From DATKAS01 sp963773315 (lineage in GTDB: Bacteria > Actinomycetota > Acidimicrobiia > Acidimicrobiales > DATKAS01), in NCBI GenBank assembly GCA_963773315.1, contig CAVZAF010000005.1, forward strand, positions 868,001-932,000: DNA of 64,000 bases, read 5' to 3'. A program made the translations under genes and the position numbers. Position 1 is the first letter of the stretch, and each line of letters begins with the position of its first letter. The notes beneath the pieces are model-generated. The model saw only the letters and a list, made by a program, of their open reading frames with translations. It made no database searches and was not told where the DNA came from. Of the stretch, positions 25,858 through 34,298 are shown one piece after another.

Positions 25858-27192
25858 CTACCGGATTCGGAGCGCGACGGCCGGTGTGTCGATGGGCTCG
25901 GCCGGGAGCGTGACCTCGAGGTCTGCGCCGTGAGCGCGCCACGTGAGCGGCGCGTGGTGGCCGAGCATCTCGACGGTGACCGCGCCGTCGACGGGGAGGT
26001 CACGGATCGTCAACGTGCGGCGCGGCGGGCGGCCCAGCGCGATCGCGTACACCGCGTCACTCGATGCCGTGAACCGCACGTCGAGACCCTCGGTCGTCGA
26101 CCCCGTCGCGCGCATCCACGGACGCGTCGCGTAGATCGCCTCGCCGTTGACCTTGAGCCACCATCCGAGGCCGAGCAGTCGCTCGGCCTGTGCATGGGGG
26201 ATGCGACCGTCGGCGGCGGGCCCGACGTTCAGCAGCAGGTTCCCGTTCTTGCTGACGATGTCGACGAGGAGATGAACCAGCGCATCGACGCTCAGGAGGT
26301 CGTCGTCGGGCGCGTTGCGGTTCAACCCGAACGAGTGGCCGATGCCGCGGCACGCCTCCCACTTCGCCTCGGTGATGTCGTCCATCTGCGCGTACTCGGG
26401 CGTCGTGAAGTCCGCGTGCGCGGTGCCGCCCGCCACGCCGAGGAAGTCGAACCGGTTGTTGACCACGCCGTCGGGATACGCGTCGTAATAGTCCGCGAAG
26501 AGCTGGGGAGACCTGCCCGCGACGGGATAGCCGATGTCGTTCCACAGCACCGCGGGCTCGTAGCGCTCGATGAGCTCACGCCAGTGCGCGTCGGCGTAGC
26601 GCCCGTACTCGTCGCTCTGCGGGATCGCCTTCATCAGCGTGCGCATCGAGTCGATCCCGAGCCCGCCGAACGTCCAGTCGAGGCCTCCGGAGTAGTAGAG
26701 GCCGTAGGTGAGGCCGCGTGCTCGCACCGCGTCGGCGAGGTCGCCTACGAGGTCGCGGTCGCTCTGCCATCCGGATTTGAACGGGTTCGGTGTCGCGCTG
26801 GGCCACAAGAGGAAGCCGTCGTGGTGCTTGGTGACGAGCACGACGTAGCGAGCACCCGCGGCCGCGAACAGGTCGGCCCAGATCGTCGGATCCCATCCCG
26901 CGATGGCCTCCTTGAACTGGGGCGCGAACGCGTCGTACGAGTAGTCCGCCCCGTACGTCTCCCGATGATGCGCCTGCACGGGGCTGCCCTCGAGGGCCAG
27001 CGAGTTCAGGTACCACTCGGTGTAAGGGGTGTTGCGGAACGGGTCGGGTTGGTCGAACATCCCGCCGGTCACGGGAGCCCACGCGGGGATCGAGAACACT
27101 CCCCAATGGATGAAGATGCCGAGCTTCGCGTCGGCGAACCAGTCCGGAAGCGGATGGGCGCGCAACGACTCGAGGGTGGGCTCGTAGGGCAC
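25858..27192 (-). CDS. alpha-L-fucosidase, GH29
   Basis: Retaining alpha-fucosidase, 444 aa. Seen: DAKLGIFIHWGVFSIPAW (residues 21-38), ARYVVLVTKHHDGFLLWPS (about 114-132), and the nucleophile Asp209 in PAVLWNDIGYP. The C-terminal beta domain ends with LPAEPIDTPAVALRIR. There is no signal peptide, so it would act on imported fucosides inside the cell; a fucose importer is not in the window. GTG 27192 is supported by TAGGTT 6 nt upstream. Divergent from the PEBP lipoprotein. Confidence 0.93.
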   Translation of the reverse strand: MPYEPTLESLRAHPLPDWFADAKLGIFIHWGVFSIPAWAPVTGGMFDQPDPFRNTPYTEWYLNSLALEGSPVQAHHRETYGADYSYDAFAPQFKEAIAGWDPTIWADLFAAAGARYVVLVTKHHDGFLLWPSATPNPFKSGWQSDRDLVGDLADAVRARGLTYGLYYSGGLDWTFGGLGIDSMRTLMKAIPQSDEYGRYADAHWRELIERYEPAVLWNDIGYPVAGRSPQLFADYYDAYPDGVVNNRFDFLGVAGGTAHADFTTPEYAQMDDITEAKWEACRGIGHSFGLNRNAPDDDLLSVDALVHLLVDIVSKNGNLLLNVGPAADGRIPHAQAERLLGLGWWLKVNGEAIYATRPWMRATGSTTEGLDVRFTASSDAVYAIALGRPPRRTLTIRDLPVDGAVTVEMLGHHAPLTWRAHGADLEVTLPAEPIDTPAVALRIR

Positions 27193-27198
27193 GGCGAC

Positions 27199-27204
27199 AA
27201 CCTA
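27199..27204 (-). promoter_or_regulatory. leaderless -10 box (TAGGTT) of fucosidase
   Basis: TAGGTT ends 6 nt before GTG 27192. Confidence 0.6.
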
Positions 27205-27247
27205 GGTGCCTTCGGATGGAGGGGCCGGGCTGTCAGACTGAGATCTC

Positions 27248-27826
27248 GTGCGCCCCCGTCTGTTGCTCATGCTCGGGGTCGCGGGCGCCCTCGGGATCAC
27301 CGGGTGCTCGAACGACGGTCGCACGCTCGCACCCGCGAAGCCCGATCAGACCGCGAGCATCGTCACGACCTCGACGCTCGACGCGAACGCGACCTTCCAG
27401 CTCGCGACGCCGTTCGGTGAGACGACGCCGATCCAACAGCAGTACACGTGCAAGGGCGAGGACATCTCGCCGCCGATGTCGTGGGTCGCGGTCCCGACGG
27501 GGACGGCCGAGCTGGCACTCGTCGTCACCGACTCGGACGCCAACGACTTCATCCACTGGGTCATCGCGGGCATGGACCCGACGATCGTCACCGAGATCCA
27601 AGAGGGCGCGCCGCCGCCGAGCGCGGTGCAAGCGCTCAACGACTTCGGCAAGCTCGGGTGGGGTGGCCCCTGCCCGCCCGCAGGCAAGACGCACCACTAC
27701 GTCTTCACGCTCTACTCGCTCAGCGAGCCGGTCAGCATCGAGAGCGGGATGCCGGGCAAGCAGGCGCTCGACCTCATCAAGGGCGCTGCGGCGGCGCACA
27801 CGTCGGTCACGTCCGTCTTTCCGTAG
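27248..27826 (+). CDS. YbhB/YbcL-family (PEBP-like) lipoprotein
   Basis: Raf-kinase-inhibitor-like fold, 192 aa, with signal and lipobox GITGC (about residues 16-20). PEBP features: YTCKGEDISPPMSWVAVPTGTAE, VTDSDANDFIHWVIAGMDP and GGPCPPAGKTHHYVFTLYSL, i.e. the conserved anion-pocket DxxxDFxHW-type and GPxPP-x-HxY motifs. Molecular role in bacteria is unclear. GTG 27248 is the start; a weak CAGACT box lies 8 nt upstream. The stop lies in a 13-bp tandem triplication leading into the acetyltransferase. Confidence 0.9.
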   Translation: MRPRLLLMLGVAGALGITGCSNDGRTLAPAKPDQTASIVTTSTLDANATFQLATPFGETTPIQQQYTCKGEDISPPMSWVAVPTGTAELALVVTDSDANDFIHWVIAGMDPTIVTEIQEGAPPPSAVQALNDFGKLGWGGPCPPAGKTHHYVFTLYSLSEPVSIESGMPGKQALDLIKGAAAAHTSVTSVFP

Positions 27827-27853
27827 CGTCTTTCCGTAACGTCTTGCCGTGAT
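27815..27853 (+). repeat. 13-bp tandem triplication at a stop/start junction
   Basis: GTCTTTCCGTAGC (27815-27827), GTCTTTCCGTAAC (27828-27840) and GTCTTGCCGTGAT (27841-27853). The first holds the TAG stop of the PEBP gene, the third the GTG start (27849) of the acetyltransferase. Only 1-3 bases differ between copies. Confidence 0.9.
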
Positions 27854-28277
27854 CCAGGTGGCTCGGTTCGCCGAGCTCTCGCCGAGCGTGCTCTACGGCA
27901 TCTTGAAGCTCCGCTCGGACGTCTTCGTCGTCGAGCAGGAGTGCGTCTATCCCGACATCGACGGCCGTGACCTCGAGCCCGACGCGCTGCACCTCTGGAG
28001 CGAGGCGGACGGCACGGTGGTGGCGTACCTCCGGGTGCTCAACGGCCCGCCCGCCGGCGCGAGCCGCATCGGCCGCGTCGTGACGGCGTCGAGCGCGCGC
28101 AGCCAGGGGCTCGGCGCCGAGCTGATGCACAAGGCCTTGGCGGCGACGATGGGCCCAGTGGTGCTCGACGCGCAGAGCTACCTGGTCGACTGGTACCGCG
28201 CGCTCGGGTTCCAGGTCGTCGGGGACGAGTTCCTGGACGACGGCATCGCTCACACCCCGATGCGCCTCGAGCGCTGA
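27849..28277 (+). CDS. ElaA-type GNAT N-acetyltransferase
   Basis: 142 aa. ElaA hallmarks: ILKLRSDVFVVEQECVYPDIDGRD (about 18-41, the family's LRxxVFVVEQxCxYxExDGxD) and HLWSEADGTVVAYLRVL. The acetyl-CoA loop is RVVTASSARSQGLGAELM, and a YRALGFQVVGDEFLDDGIAHTPM segment closes the fold. Small-molecule acetylation is expected; the substrate is not known. GTG start inside the third repeat copy. The HAD gene follows 2 bp after its stop. Confidence 0.9.
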   Translation: MIQVARFAELSPSVLYGILKLRSDVFVVEQECVYPDIDGRDLEPDALHLWSEADGTVVAYLRVLNGPPAGASRIGRVVTASSARSQGLGAELMHKALAATMGPVVLDAQSYLVDWYRALGFQVVGDEFLDDGIAHTPMRLER

Positions 28278-28279
28278 CC

Positions 28280-28858
28280 GTGGACCTGTTGCTGTGGGAC
28301 TTCGGCGACACGCTTGTCGATGAACGGTGGATGCGCCGTCCTCCCGTGGACTGTCCGGACTGGGAGCAGGCCTGGATCGACTCGATGGAGGTGCTCGCGG
28401 ATCGCTGGAACATCGGAGAGCTCCGCTCGGAGGACGTGTTCGCAGACCTGGCGCTTCGCACTGGCATGTCGGCCGACGCTGTCGCTGCACACGCGCGGGC
28501 GTGCTGCACCAGGCTCGACTTCCATCGGACGGCCTGGCGGGTCGCACGCGAACGCCGACGACCGCAAGCGATCGTGACGGTGAACCCAGACCTGTTCACC
28601 GAGATCATCGTGCCCGTCCACCGGCTCACCGACATCTTCGACGTCGTCGTCTGCTCCGCGTCCGAAGGCACGCTGAGCAAGACCGACCTCTGCCTGCGTG
28701 CCATCGAGCTGCTCGACCCCACGTGCAAGCGGGAGGACGCGCTGCTCATCGACAATCGACGAGATCTCGTAGACGGTTGGCGAGCGGTGGGCGGCGCGGG
28801 CTACTGGTTCCAGGGCGACGACGTGTTCTCCCGGGACCTTCCGAGCGTGCTCGGCTGA
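28280..28858 (+). CDS. HAD-superfamily hydrolase
   Basis: 192 aa phosphatase-like protein. Motif I is LWDFGDTL (residues 5-12; the nucleophile Asp with Gly where the second Asp usually precedes Asp-Thr), motif II AIVTVN, motif III Lys in GTLSKTDL, motif IV ALLIDNRRDLVDGW. Helical cap between 15 and 90. The physiological phosphate ester is unknown. GTG start 2 bp after the acetyltransferase stop; convergent with the acyl-CoA dehydrogenase, 3 bp apart. Confidence 0.82.
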   Translation: MDLLLWDFGDTLVDERWMRRPPVDCPDWEQAWIDSMEVLADRWNIGELRSEDVFADLALRTGMSADAVAAHARACCTRLDFHRTAWRVARERRRPQAIVTVNPDLFTEIIVPVHRLTDIFDVVVCSASEGTLSKTDLCLRAIELLDPTCKREDALLIDNRRDLVDGWRAVGGAGYWFQGDDVFSRDLPSVLG

Positions 28859-28861
28859 ACG

Positions 28862-30181
28862 TCAGCTCGAGACAGCGATCGCGTCGAGCTGGTCGGCGAA
28901 CTTCTCGAGCGCAGCCTTGCGACGGGTCGGCACGTGCTCGGACGGCACGTCGGCGGCCTTGTAGCGCTTCAGGGTCTGGCGAGCGACGGTCACCTTGTGC
29001 ACCTCGTCGGGCCCGTCGTAGATGCGCGCGGCGCGCGCCGCTCGGTACATCGACTCGAGCGGGAGATCGGTGGTGTAGCCGAGCGACCCGTGCACCTGGA
29101 TGGCGCGGTCGATCACGTTGTAGAGCACCTTCGCGCCCCAGAACTTGATGACCGCGATCTCGACGCGGGCCTTCGACGCACCGACCTGGTCCATCTTCCA
29201 CGCAGCCTGCAGGGTGAGCAGACGCGCCGCCTGCATCTCGGCATACGACTCTGCGATCCAGTCCTGGATCATCTGCTTCTCGGCGAGGAGTGAGCCGTGC
29301 GTGAACCGTGACAACGATCGTTCGCAGAGCATGTCGAACGCTCGCTGCGACTGCCCGAGCCAGCGCATCGCGTGATGGATGCGGCCGGGACCGAGGCGCT
29401 TCTGCGCGAGGAGGAAGCCGTCGCCCTCGTTGCCGATCATGTTCTCGACCGGCACCCGTACGTTCTCGTAAAGGATCTCCGCGTGCCCGCCTGGCTCGCC
29501 CGTCTTGTGATCGGGCTCGCCCATCGTCGGCACGTCTCGGAGGATGTTCACGCCGGGCGCGTCCGCAGGGACGATGACCATCGAGAAGCGGCGGAAGGGC
29601 TCGACGTCGGGGTTCGTCTGGCACATGACGATCAGGAAGTCGGAGATCGACGCGTTCGACGAGAACCACTTGTGCCCGTTGATCACCCACTCGTCGCCGT
29701 CACGCACGGCGCTCGTGGTGAGCAGCGTCGGGTCGGCGCCGGCACCGGGCTCAGTCATCGAGAAGCACGAGCGCATCTCTCCCGACAGCAGCGGCTCGAG
29801 GTACCTCTCGCGCTGCCACGCGCTGTCGGGTCGTTCCTCGATGCCGACGGCGATCAGCTCGGCATTGCCCGAGTCGGGGGCGTTGTTGCCGAAGATCGAG
29901 GGCGCATACGCACAGGCGCCGAGGATCTCGTGCATGAGGCCGAGCCGGACCTGACCGAACCCTCCACCACCCATCTCGGGCGGGAGGTGGGCGGCCCACA
30001 ATCCCTGGCGCTTCACCTCCTCCTTCATCGGGGCGGTGATCGACGCGAACACACGACGTCCCTCTTCGGTGCGCCAGATCTCGCCGAGCGTCTCGAGGGG
30101 CATGATCTCCTCGCGCACGAAGCCCCTCATCCAGTCGAGCTTGGCTTCGAAGTCGGGCTCAGTCGAGAAGTCCCAGGCCAT
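28862..30181 (-). CDS. acyl-CoA dehydrogenase
   Basis: FAD-dependent acyl-CoA dehydrogenase, 439 aa. FAD/substrate motifs: MTEPGAGADPTLLTTSAV, WVINGHKWFSSNAS, LGPGRIHHAMRWLGQSQRAFD and near the C-terminus the IYDGPDEVHKVTVARQTL segment with the likely catalytic Glu. Length and the DGPxEVH motif resemble the ACAD10/11-type subgroup. ATG 30181 has AGGGGG upstream and TAGAGT further on, so this mRNA has a leader. An electron-transfer partner is not seen here. Confidence 0.93.
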   Translation of the reverse strand: MAWDFSTEPDFEAKLDWMRGFVREEIMPLETLGEIWRTEEGRRVFASITAPMKEEVKRQGLWAAHLPPEMGGGGFGQVRLGLMHEILGACAYAPSIFGNNAPDSGNAELIAVGIEERPDSAWQRERYLEPLLSGEMRSCFSMTEPGAGADPTLLTTSAVRDGDEWVINGHKWFSSNASISDFLIVMCQTNPDVEPFRRFSMVIVPADAPGVNILRDVPTMGEPDHKTGEPGGHAEILYENVRVPVENMIGNEGDGFLLAQKRLGPGRIHHAMRWLGQSQRAFDMLCERSLSRFTHGSLLAEKQMIQDWIAESYAEMQAARLLTLQAAWKMDQVGASKARVEIAVIKFWGAKVLYNVIDRAIQVHGSLGYTTDLPLESMYRAARAARIYDGPDEVHKVTVARQTLKRYKAADVPSEHVPTRRKAALEKFADQLDAIAVSS

Positions 30182-30233
30182 TGCGATCCCCCTGACGGTG
30201 CCAGCTGTGCGCGGTCGTGCGACTCTAACTCCG

Positions 30234-30878
30234 GTGCTGTTGAACCTCCTCACGATCGGAGTGCTCGGGTTCGTCGGTGTTCGCCTCGTCAGCGGCGCGC
30301 GCTTCTCGCTGCGCGGCCAGGGTCGCACGTACACGTTGCTCATCGTGAGAGGCATCCGACCGCGGCACCTCCTCCTGGCACCCTGCGTCCTGCTCATGGT
30401 GCTGATCGCCGCGGGCCTGCTGATCCAGCTGCCCGTGCTGCGGTGGGGCTGGTGGACCGCGATCGGCGGCACGGGCAACCCGGTGACCGGCGGCACCGAC
30501 CAGACGAAAGGCACCGCGCTCGAGTGGCTCGTGCCGATCGCGTTCATGCTCGTGCTGCTTCCCGCGATCCCGCTGTTCGCACAGACCGAGGAGCGGATGT
30601 TCCGGTTCGGGGCCGAGAGCTGGTCCGGACGGAAGCGGGTCGCGAAGTCGGTGCAGTTCGGGTTGGCGCACGCGATCATCGGCATCCCGATCGGGGTCGC
30701 CCTCGCGCTGTCGATCGGTGGTGGCTACTTCATGTGGTGCTACCTGCGGCGCTACAAGGCGACGGGCCGGCCGTACGAGGCGATGATGGAGAGCACGCGC
30801 GCTCACGCTGCCTACAACACCGAGATCGTGCTCGTGCTGCTGCTCGCGTTCGCCACGCTGGCGGTCACGGGCGGATGA
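30234..30878 (+). CDS. CPBP-like intramembrane metalloprotease (CAAX protease family), tentative
   Basis: 214-aa multi-spanning membrane protein with about five hydrophobic segments. The three CPBP signature motifs can be read in order: EERMFR (EExxxR), FGLAH (FxxxH) and HAAYN (HxxxN), each next to a hydrophobic helix. That favours the CAAX-protease/bacteriocin-processing family, known for intramembrane cleavage, though spacing differs somewhat from classic members. GTG 30234 is the start. It is followed 37 bp later by the unknown protein and LemA. Confidence 0.6.
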   Translation: MLLNLLTIGVLGFVGVRLVSGARFSLRGQGRTYTLLIVRGIRPRHLLLAPCVLLMVLIAAGLLIQLPVLRWGWWTAIGGTGNPVTGGTDQTKGTALEWLVPIAFMLVLLPAIPLFAQTEERMFRFGAESWSGRKRVAKSVQFGLAHAIIGIPIGVALALSIGGGYFMWCYLRRYKATGRPYEAMMESTRAHAAYNTEIVLVLLLAFATLAVTGG

Positions 30879-30904
30879 ACCTCACCCTCGGGACGGTCCT
30901 GGCC

Positions 30905-30910
30905 GATAAT
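30905..30910 (+). promoter_or_regulatory. -10 box (GATAAT) of the unknown-LemA operon
   Basis: GATAAT ends 5 nt before GTG 30916, the closest match to TATAAT in the window; no ribosome-binding site fits. Confidence 0.5.
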
Positions 30911-30915
30911 TGCCT

Positions 30916-31593
30916 GTGCTCTGGGTGATCCTCATCGGCGGCGCCGCGATGGTGGCCGGCCTCGTGAGCCTTTCCATGATGATCGGCGAGCGCAACCGCG
31001 ACCGCCTGCTCGTCTCTTCGGCCAAGCGCGCCGGCCTCTCCTTCTCACCGCAGGACCCGTTCGACTGTGCCGGTCCCCCTTTCGACCTCTTCCGTGAGGG
31101 CGACGGCCGCGGCACCCAGAACGTGATGTGGCGGCCCGACGCCGAGCACCCGATCCGGGTGTTCGACTACTGGTGGTACGACGAGTACGAAGACAGCAAG
31201 GGCGTCGCGCACCGCTCGTACCACCGCCGCACGTGCGCGACGGCCGAGGTCGGATGGCTGTGGCCGCAGCTCTCGCTCACGAAGGAAGGGCTCGTCAGCA
31301 AGGCCGCGTCGGTGCTCGGCGTGCGCGACATCGAGTTCGAGTCCGAGGAGTTCAACCGGACGTTCTACGTGACGTCCGAGGATCGACGATTCGCGAACGC
31401 GTTCCTCGACGCGCAGATGATCGATCTCCTCGCCGCGACGAAGGGCTTCGTCGAGATGGAGGTCAAGAACCGCTGGATCCTGCTCTACACCGAGCGGCTC
31501 AAGGGCAACGAGCTGCCGCCGCTCTACAAGCTGACCGAGACCATCGTCGCCCGCATCCCCCGTCTCGTGTACGAGATGTGGCCCGCGCAATGA
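30916..31593 (+). CDS. membrane-anchored protein, unknown function, coupled to LemA
   Basis: 225 aa. One N-terminal transmembrane helix (LWVILIGGAAMVAGLVSLSMMI) and a cytosolic domain with FDYWWYDEYEDSKG, YHRRTCATAEVGWLWPQLSL and FYVTSEDRRFANAFLDAQMIDLL. Such domains occur beside LemA or DUF3137-like genes, but I cannot assign a family safely. GTG 30916 is preferred to TTG 30910 because the latter overlaps the -10 box. The stop overlaps the lemA start (ATGA), so the two are translated together. Confidence 0.75.
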   Translation: MLWVILIGGAAMVAGLVSLSMMIGERNRDRLLVSSAKRAGLSFSPQDPFDCAGPPFDLFREGDGRGTQNVMWRPDAEHPIRVFDYWWYDEYEDSKGVAHRSYHRRTCATAEVGWLWPQLSLTKEGLVSKAASVLGVRDIEFESEEFNRTFYVTSEDRRFANAFLDAQMIDLLAATKGFVEMEVKNRWILLYTERLKGNELPPLYKLTETIVARIPRLVYEMWPAQ

Positions 31594-32162
31594 ACATCGT
31601 CTGGGTCGGCTTCGCCGTCCTCGTCGCGATCGGCTTCCTGGTCGCCGTCTCGTACAACCGCTTCGCGACGCAGACAGCGCTCATGGCCAACTCGTGGGCG
31701 AACGTCGACACCGAGCTGCGGCGCCGCCACGACCTCGTGCCCAACCTCGTCGAGACCGTGCAGGGCTACGCGGGGCACGAGCAGCGAGTGCTCGTCGACG
31801 TGACCGCGGCGCGCAGCGCCGCACTCGGCGCATCCGGCACGGGTGCCGACCACAGCCGAGACGAGCGCCACCTCTCCGACGCGCTGCACTCGCTCTTTGC
31901 GCTCGCCGAGGCCTATCCCGAGCTCAAGGCCAGCACGCACTTCCTCGACCTGCAACGGCAGCTCGTGACCACCGAGGATCGCATCCAGGCCGCTCGCCGT
32001 CTCTACAACTCGGACGTGCGCGACTACAACCGCCGGGTCAGCTCGTTCCCCTCGATGTTCGTGGCGCGCCTCTCCGGCTACCGCCGCGCGGACTACTTCG
32101 AGCTCGAGCCGTCGTTGCGCGACTCGGTGCCCGGCGTCACGCCGCCCGCGCCGAACGCCTGA
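31590..32162 (+). CDS. LemA-family protein
   Basis: 190-aa protein with an N-terminal membrane helix (IVWVGFAVLVAIGFLVAVSYN) followed by the LemA helical bundle: ANVDTELRRRHDLVPNLVETVQGYAGHE and TEDRIQAARRLYNSDVRDYN are hallmark segments. The topology places the bundle outside the cell. Function is poorly known; some LemA proteins relate to cell envelope stress. Overlaps the upstream gene (ATGA) and, at its end, the convergent channel-like gene by 26 bp. Confidence 0.92.
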   Translation: MNIVWVGFAVLVAIGFLVAVSYNRFATQTALMANSWANVDTELRRRHDLVPNLVETVQGYAGHEQRVLVDVTAARSAALGASGTGADHSRDERHLSDALHSLFALAEAYPELKASTHFLDLQRQLVTTEDRIQAARRLYNSDVRDYNRRVSSFPSMFVARLSGYRRADYFELEPSLRDSVPGVTPPAPNA

Positions 32163-33228
32163 AGATCTTCGGCTTGGGGGGCTGCACCCCTCGGTCCGAG
32201 ACCCACCGTGCCTGCGGCGCGAACACGAGGGCGGCCAGCTGGAGCAGCACAGTGTCGTAGTTGACACGCCATCCCGCGAAGTCTCTCCAGGCCTGATCGA
32301 GGTCGGCTTTGAGGGGAAGGCCGGCCGCCTGCAGCTCGACGACCACGAGGTCGAACTCGCGGCGCGTGATCGAGATCGGATCGTCGGGGCGAGGATCGTG
32401 GTCGTACTGGATGCCGAAGTAGTCGGCGAGGCGCCGCAGGCAGAGGTAGCCGGTGCGCTCCATCAGCTGGGTGGCGGCGGTGCGGGGGCGATCCACGGTC
32501 GACATCACGATCGCCGCCGTGTCGAGCACACAGCCTGCGGCGACGATCCAAGATCGCTCGGGCTGAGGGGAGCGGAAGAACACGAGCGCGGGGAACGACG
32601 TATGGCTCTCTTCGACGTCGATGAACCACGACTCCCACCGCTTGAAGAGCTCGTCGTCCAGGTTCGCCATCGCGCCGATGTTGGCGTAGCGGGTGAGCAT
32701 CACGACGGCACTCGGCGGGCTGCCGGCGCGGCTCTCGAGCATGCCAACGAGCTGCTCGCGGCGAGCGAACGCCGTGTAGATCGATGGCAGGTAGCTGATG
32801 AGGAGCGCGACGAGGCCGAGGCCGATCATCGCCTCGAGGAAGACGAGCAGGTCGATCGGCAGGTTGTGCGGCGCGGCGAAGCCCAACGTGAAGATCGACG
32901 AGCCGCTCAGGATGAACGCCTGTCGCAACGGCTCCACGTGCAGCGCCCACATCATCAGCGTGAAGCCCACGATCATCAGTGAGATCCAGACGAACGGCAG
33001 GGTGACAAGGCACACCGGGCCGTACAGGGCCATGACCCGGTCGCGCGCCGCGTAGGTGCGGCGCTCGTGCGCCAGAACGTTGAAGACCTTCCGGATGCCG
33101 ATGAAGACGACCCGGTTGATCATCGTGCTCGCAGCCCGCGGGAGCACCACCGTGCGAAGTGCAGCAAACCCCGTGTAGGCGACGATCGCCACGCCCGCCA
33201 GGAAGGCGAGCACGTGCACGACCGGCAT
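32137..33228 (-). CDS. channel-like integral membrane protein
   Basis: 363 aa. Four hydrophobic helices in the first 170 residues (VHVLAFLAGVAIVAYTGF, VCLVTLPFVWISLMIVGFTLMMW, IDLLVFLEAMIGLGLVALLISYL and others). The segment SGSSIFTLGFAAP between helices resembles a K+-channel pore loop in which TLGF replaces TVGYG. A large soluble C-terminal domain (about 180 aa) follows. Ion selectivity is inferred and uncertain. ATG 33228; divergent from a small hypothetical gene. Confidence 0.6.
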   Translation of the reverse strand: MPVVHVLAFLAGVAIVAYTGFAALRTVVLPRAASTMINRVVFIGIRKVFNVLAHERRTYAARDRVMALYGPVCLVTLPFVWISLMIVGFTLMMWALHVEPLRQAFILSGSSIFTLGFAAPHNLPIDLLVFLEAMIGLGLVALLISYLPSIYTAFARREQLVGMLESRAGSPPSAVVMLTRYANIGAMANLDDELFKRWESWFIDVEESHTSFPALVFFRSPQPERSWIVAAGCVLDTAAIVMSTVDRPRTAATQLMERTGYLCLRRLADYFGIQYDHDPRPDDPISITRREFDLVVVELQAAGLPLKADLDQAWRDFAGWRVNYDTVLLQLAALVFAPQARWVSDRGVQPPKPKIFRRSARAA

Positions 33229-33269
33229 CCGTCAACTCTTCCATTCCGCGTGGGTCATGATCGGGACCG

Positions 33270-33560
33270 ATGGAGCCGGCGGCACGAGTGCGATGGGTGG
33301 TCGAGACGGCCCGGGGTGTGCTCGACGGACGGCTCGCCGCGGATCAAGCGGCGCCATCGGTGCAGCTGCAGCGGGACCAGCTCGTCGGGCTCCTCCGAGC
33401 CGACCGCCTCACGGTGACGCAGCGTGAGTGCGACACGGTGGCGACGACGCTGCGCATGCTCGCTGAGCAGGTGAGCGACCAGGCGTCGGCGCTCAGCGAC
33501 AACGAGGACCACCTCGCGATCGCCGAGGCGCTGGGGTCCCTGGCTCAAGCCCTCCGGTGA
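33270..33560 (+). CDS. small hypothetical protein, 96 aa
   Basis: Soluble, helical, acidic/basic mix (VRWVVETARGVLDGRLAADQ near the start, IAEALGSLAQAL at the end). No family recognised. Codon use is like neighbours and a start ATG fits well, so it is likely real. It lies just upstream of the glycosyltransferase that opens the glycan region. Confidence 0.6.
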   Translation: MEPAARVRWVVETARGVLDGRLAADQAAPSVQLQRDQLVGLLRADRLTVTQRECDTVATTLRMLAEQVSDQASALSDNEDHLAIAEALGSLAQALR

Positions 33561-33568
33561 CCTCCCAC

Positions 33569-33574
33569 TAGCCT
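33569..33574 (+). promoter_or_regulatory. leaderless -10 box (TAGCCT) of DPM1-like glycosyltransferase
   Basis: TAGCCT ends 7 nt before ATG 33582 and supports this start over GTG 33576. Confidence 0.6.
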
Positions 33575-33581
33575 TGTGTCG

Positions 33582-34298
33582 ATGGCCGACACGCCCATTC
33601 CGTGCTTGTCGGTGGTCATGCCCTGCTTCAACGAGGCCCAGACGATCAAGGTCGTGATGGAGGCCGCGCTCGCGTCGCCCTACACCCGCGAGCTCGTGGT
33701 CGTCGACGACGGCTCGACTGACGGCACGCTCGACATCGCCCGTGCCCTCGCCGACTCACGGGTAAAGGTGTTCGCCCAAGGGGTCAACCAGGGAAAGGGA
33801 GCGGCGCTGCGGCGGGGTTTCTCCGAGGCGACGTCGGAGTATGTGATCGTGCAGGACGCGGACCTCGAGTACGACCCGCGTGAGTTCGGAGTGATGCTGC
33901 AGCCGCTGTTCGACGGCAAGGCCGACGTCGTCTTCGGCTCTCGCTTCCACAGCTCGCAGCCGCACCGCGTCTTGTACTTCTGGCATTCCGTCGGCAACAA
34001 GGTGCTGACGACCATGTCGAACATGTTCACCGATCTGAACCTCACCGACATGGAGACTTGCTACAAGGCGTTCCGGCGCGAGGTGCTCGACTCGCTCACG
34101 ATCGAAGAAGACCGGTTCGGCATCGAGCCGGAGATCACCGCGAAGGTGGCGCGGGGTGGGTGGCGCGTGTACGAGGTCGGGATCTCGTACGACGGGCGCA
34201 CGTACGCAGAGGGCAAGAAGATCGGCTGGAAGGACGGAGTGCGCGCGCTGTACTGCATCGTGAAGTACTCGAGCGTTCCCCTCCGTCACTCCCGGTGA
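33582..34298 (+). CDS. family 2 glycosyltransferase (polyprenyl-phosphate sugar synthase type)
   Basis: 238 aa GT-A enzyme. Seen: LSVVMPCFNEAQTI, the nucleotide site VVDDGSTDGT (residues 44-53), the metal motif QDADLEYDP (93-101), FGSRF and the catalytic EPEITAKVARGG. Resembles enzymes that move sugars to polyprenyl phosphate for use on the outer face. No C-terminal membrane helix. Its TGA overlaps the GTG of the following membrane protein (GTGA), so the sugar carrier made here may feed that protein. Confidence 0.92.
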   Translation: MADTPIPCLSVVMPCFNEAQTIKVVMEAALASPYTRELVVVDDGSTDGTLDIARALADSRVKVFAQGVNQGKGAALRRGFSEATSEYVIVQDADLEYDPREFGVMLQPLFDGKADVVFGSRFHSSQPHRVLYFWHSVGNKVLTTMSNMFTDLNLTDMETCYKAFRREVLDSLTIEEDRFGIEPEITAKVARGGWRVYEVGISYDGRTYAEGKKIGWKDGVRALYCIVKYSSVPLRHSR

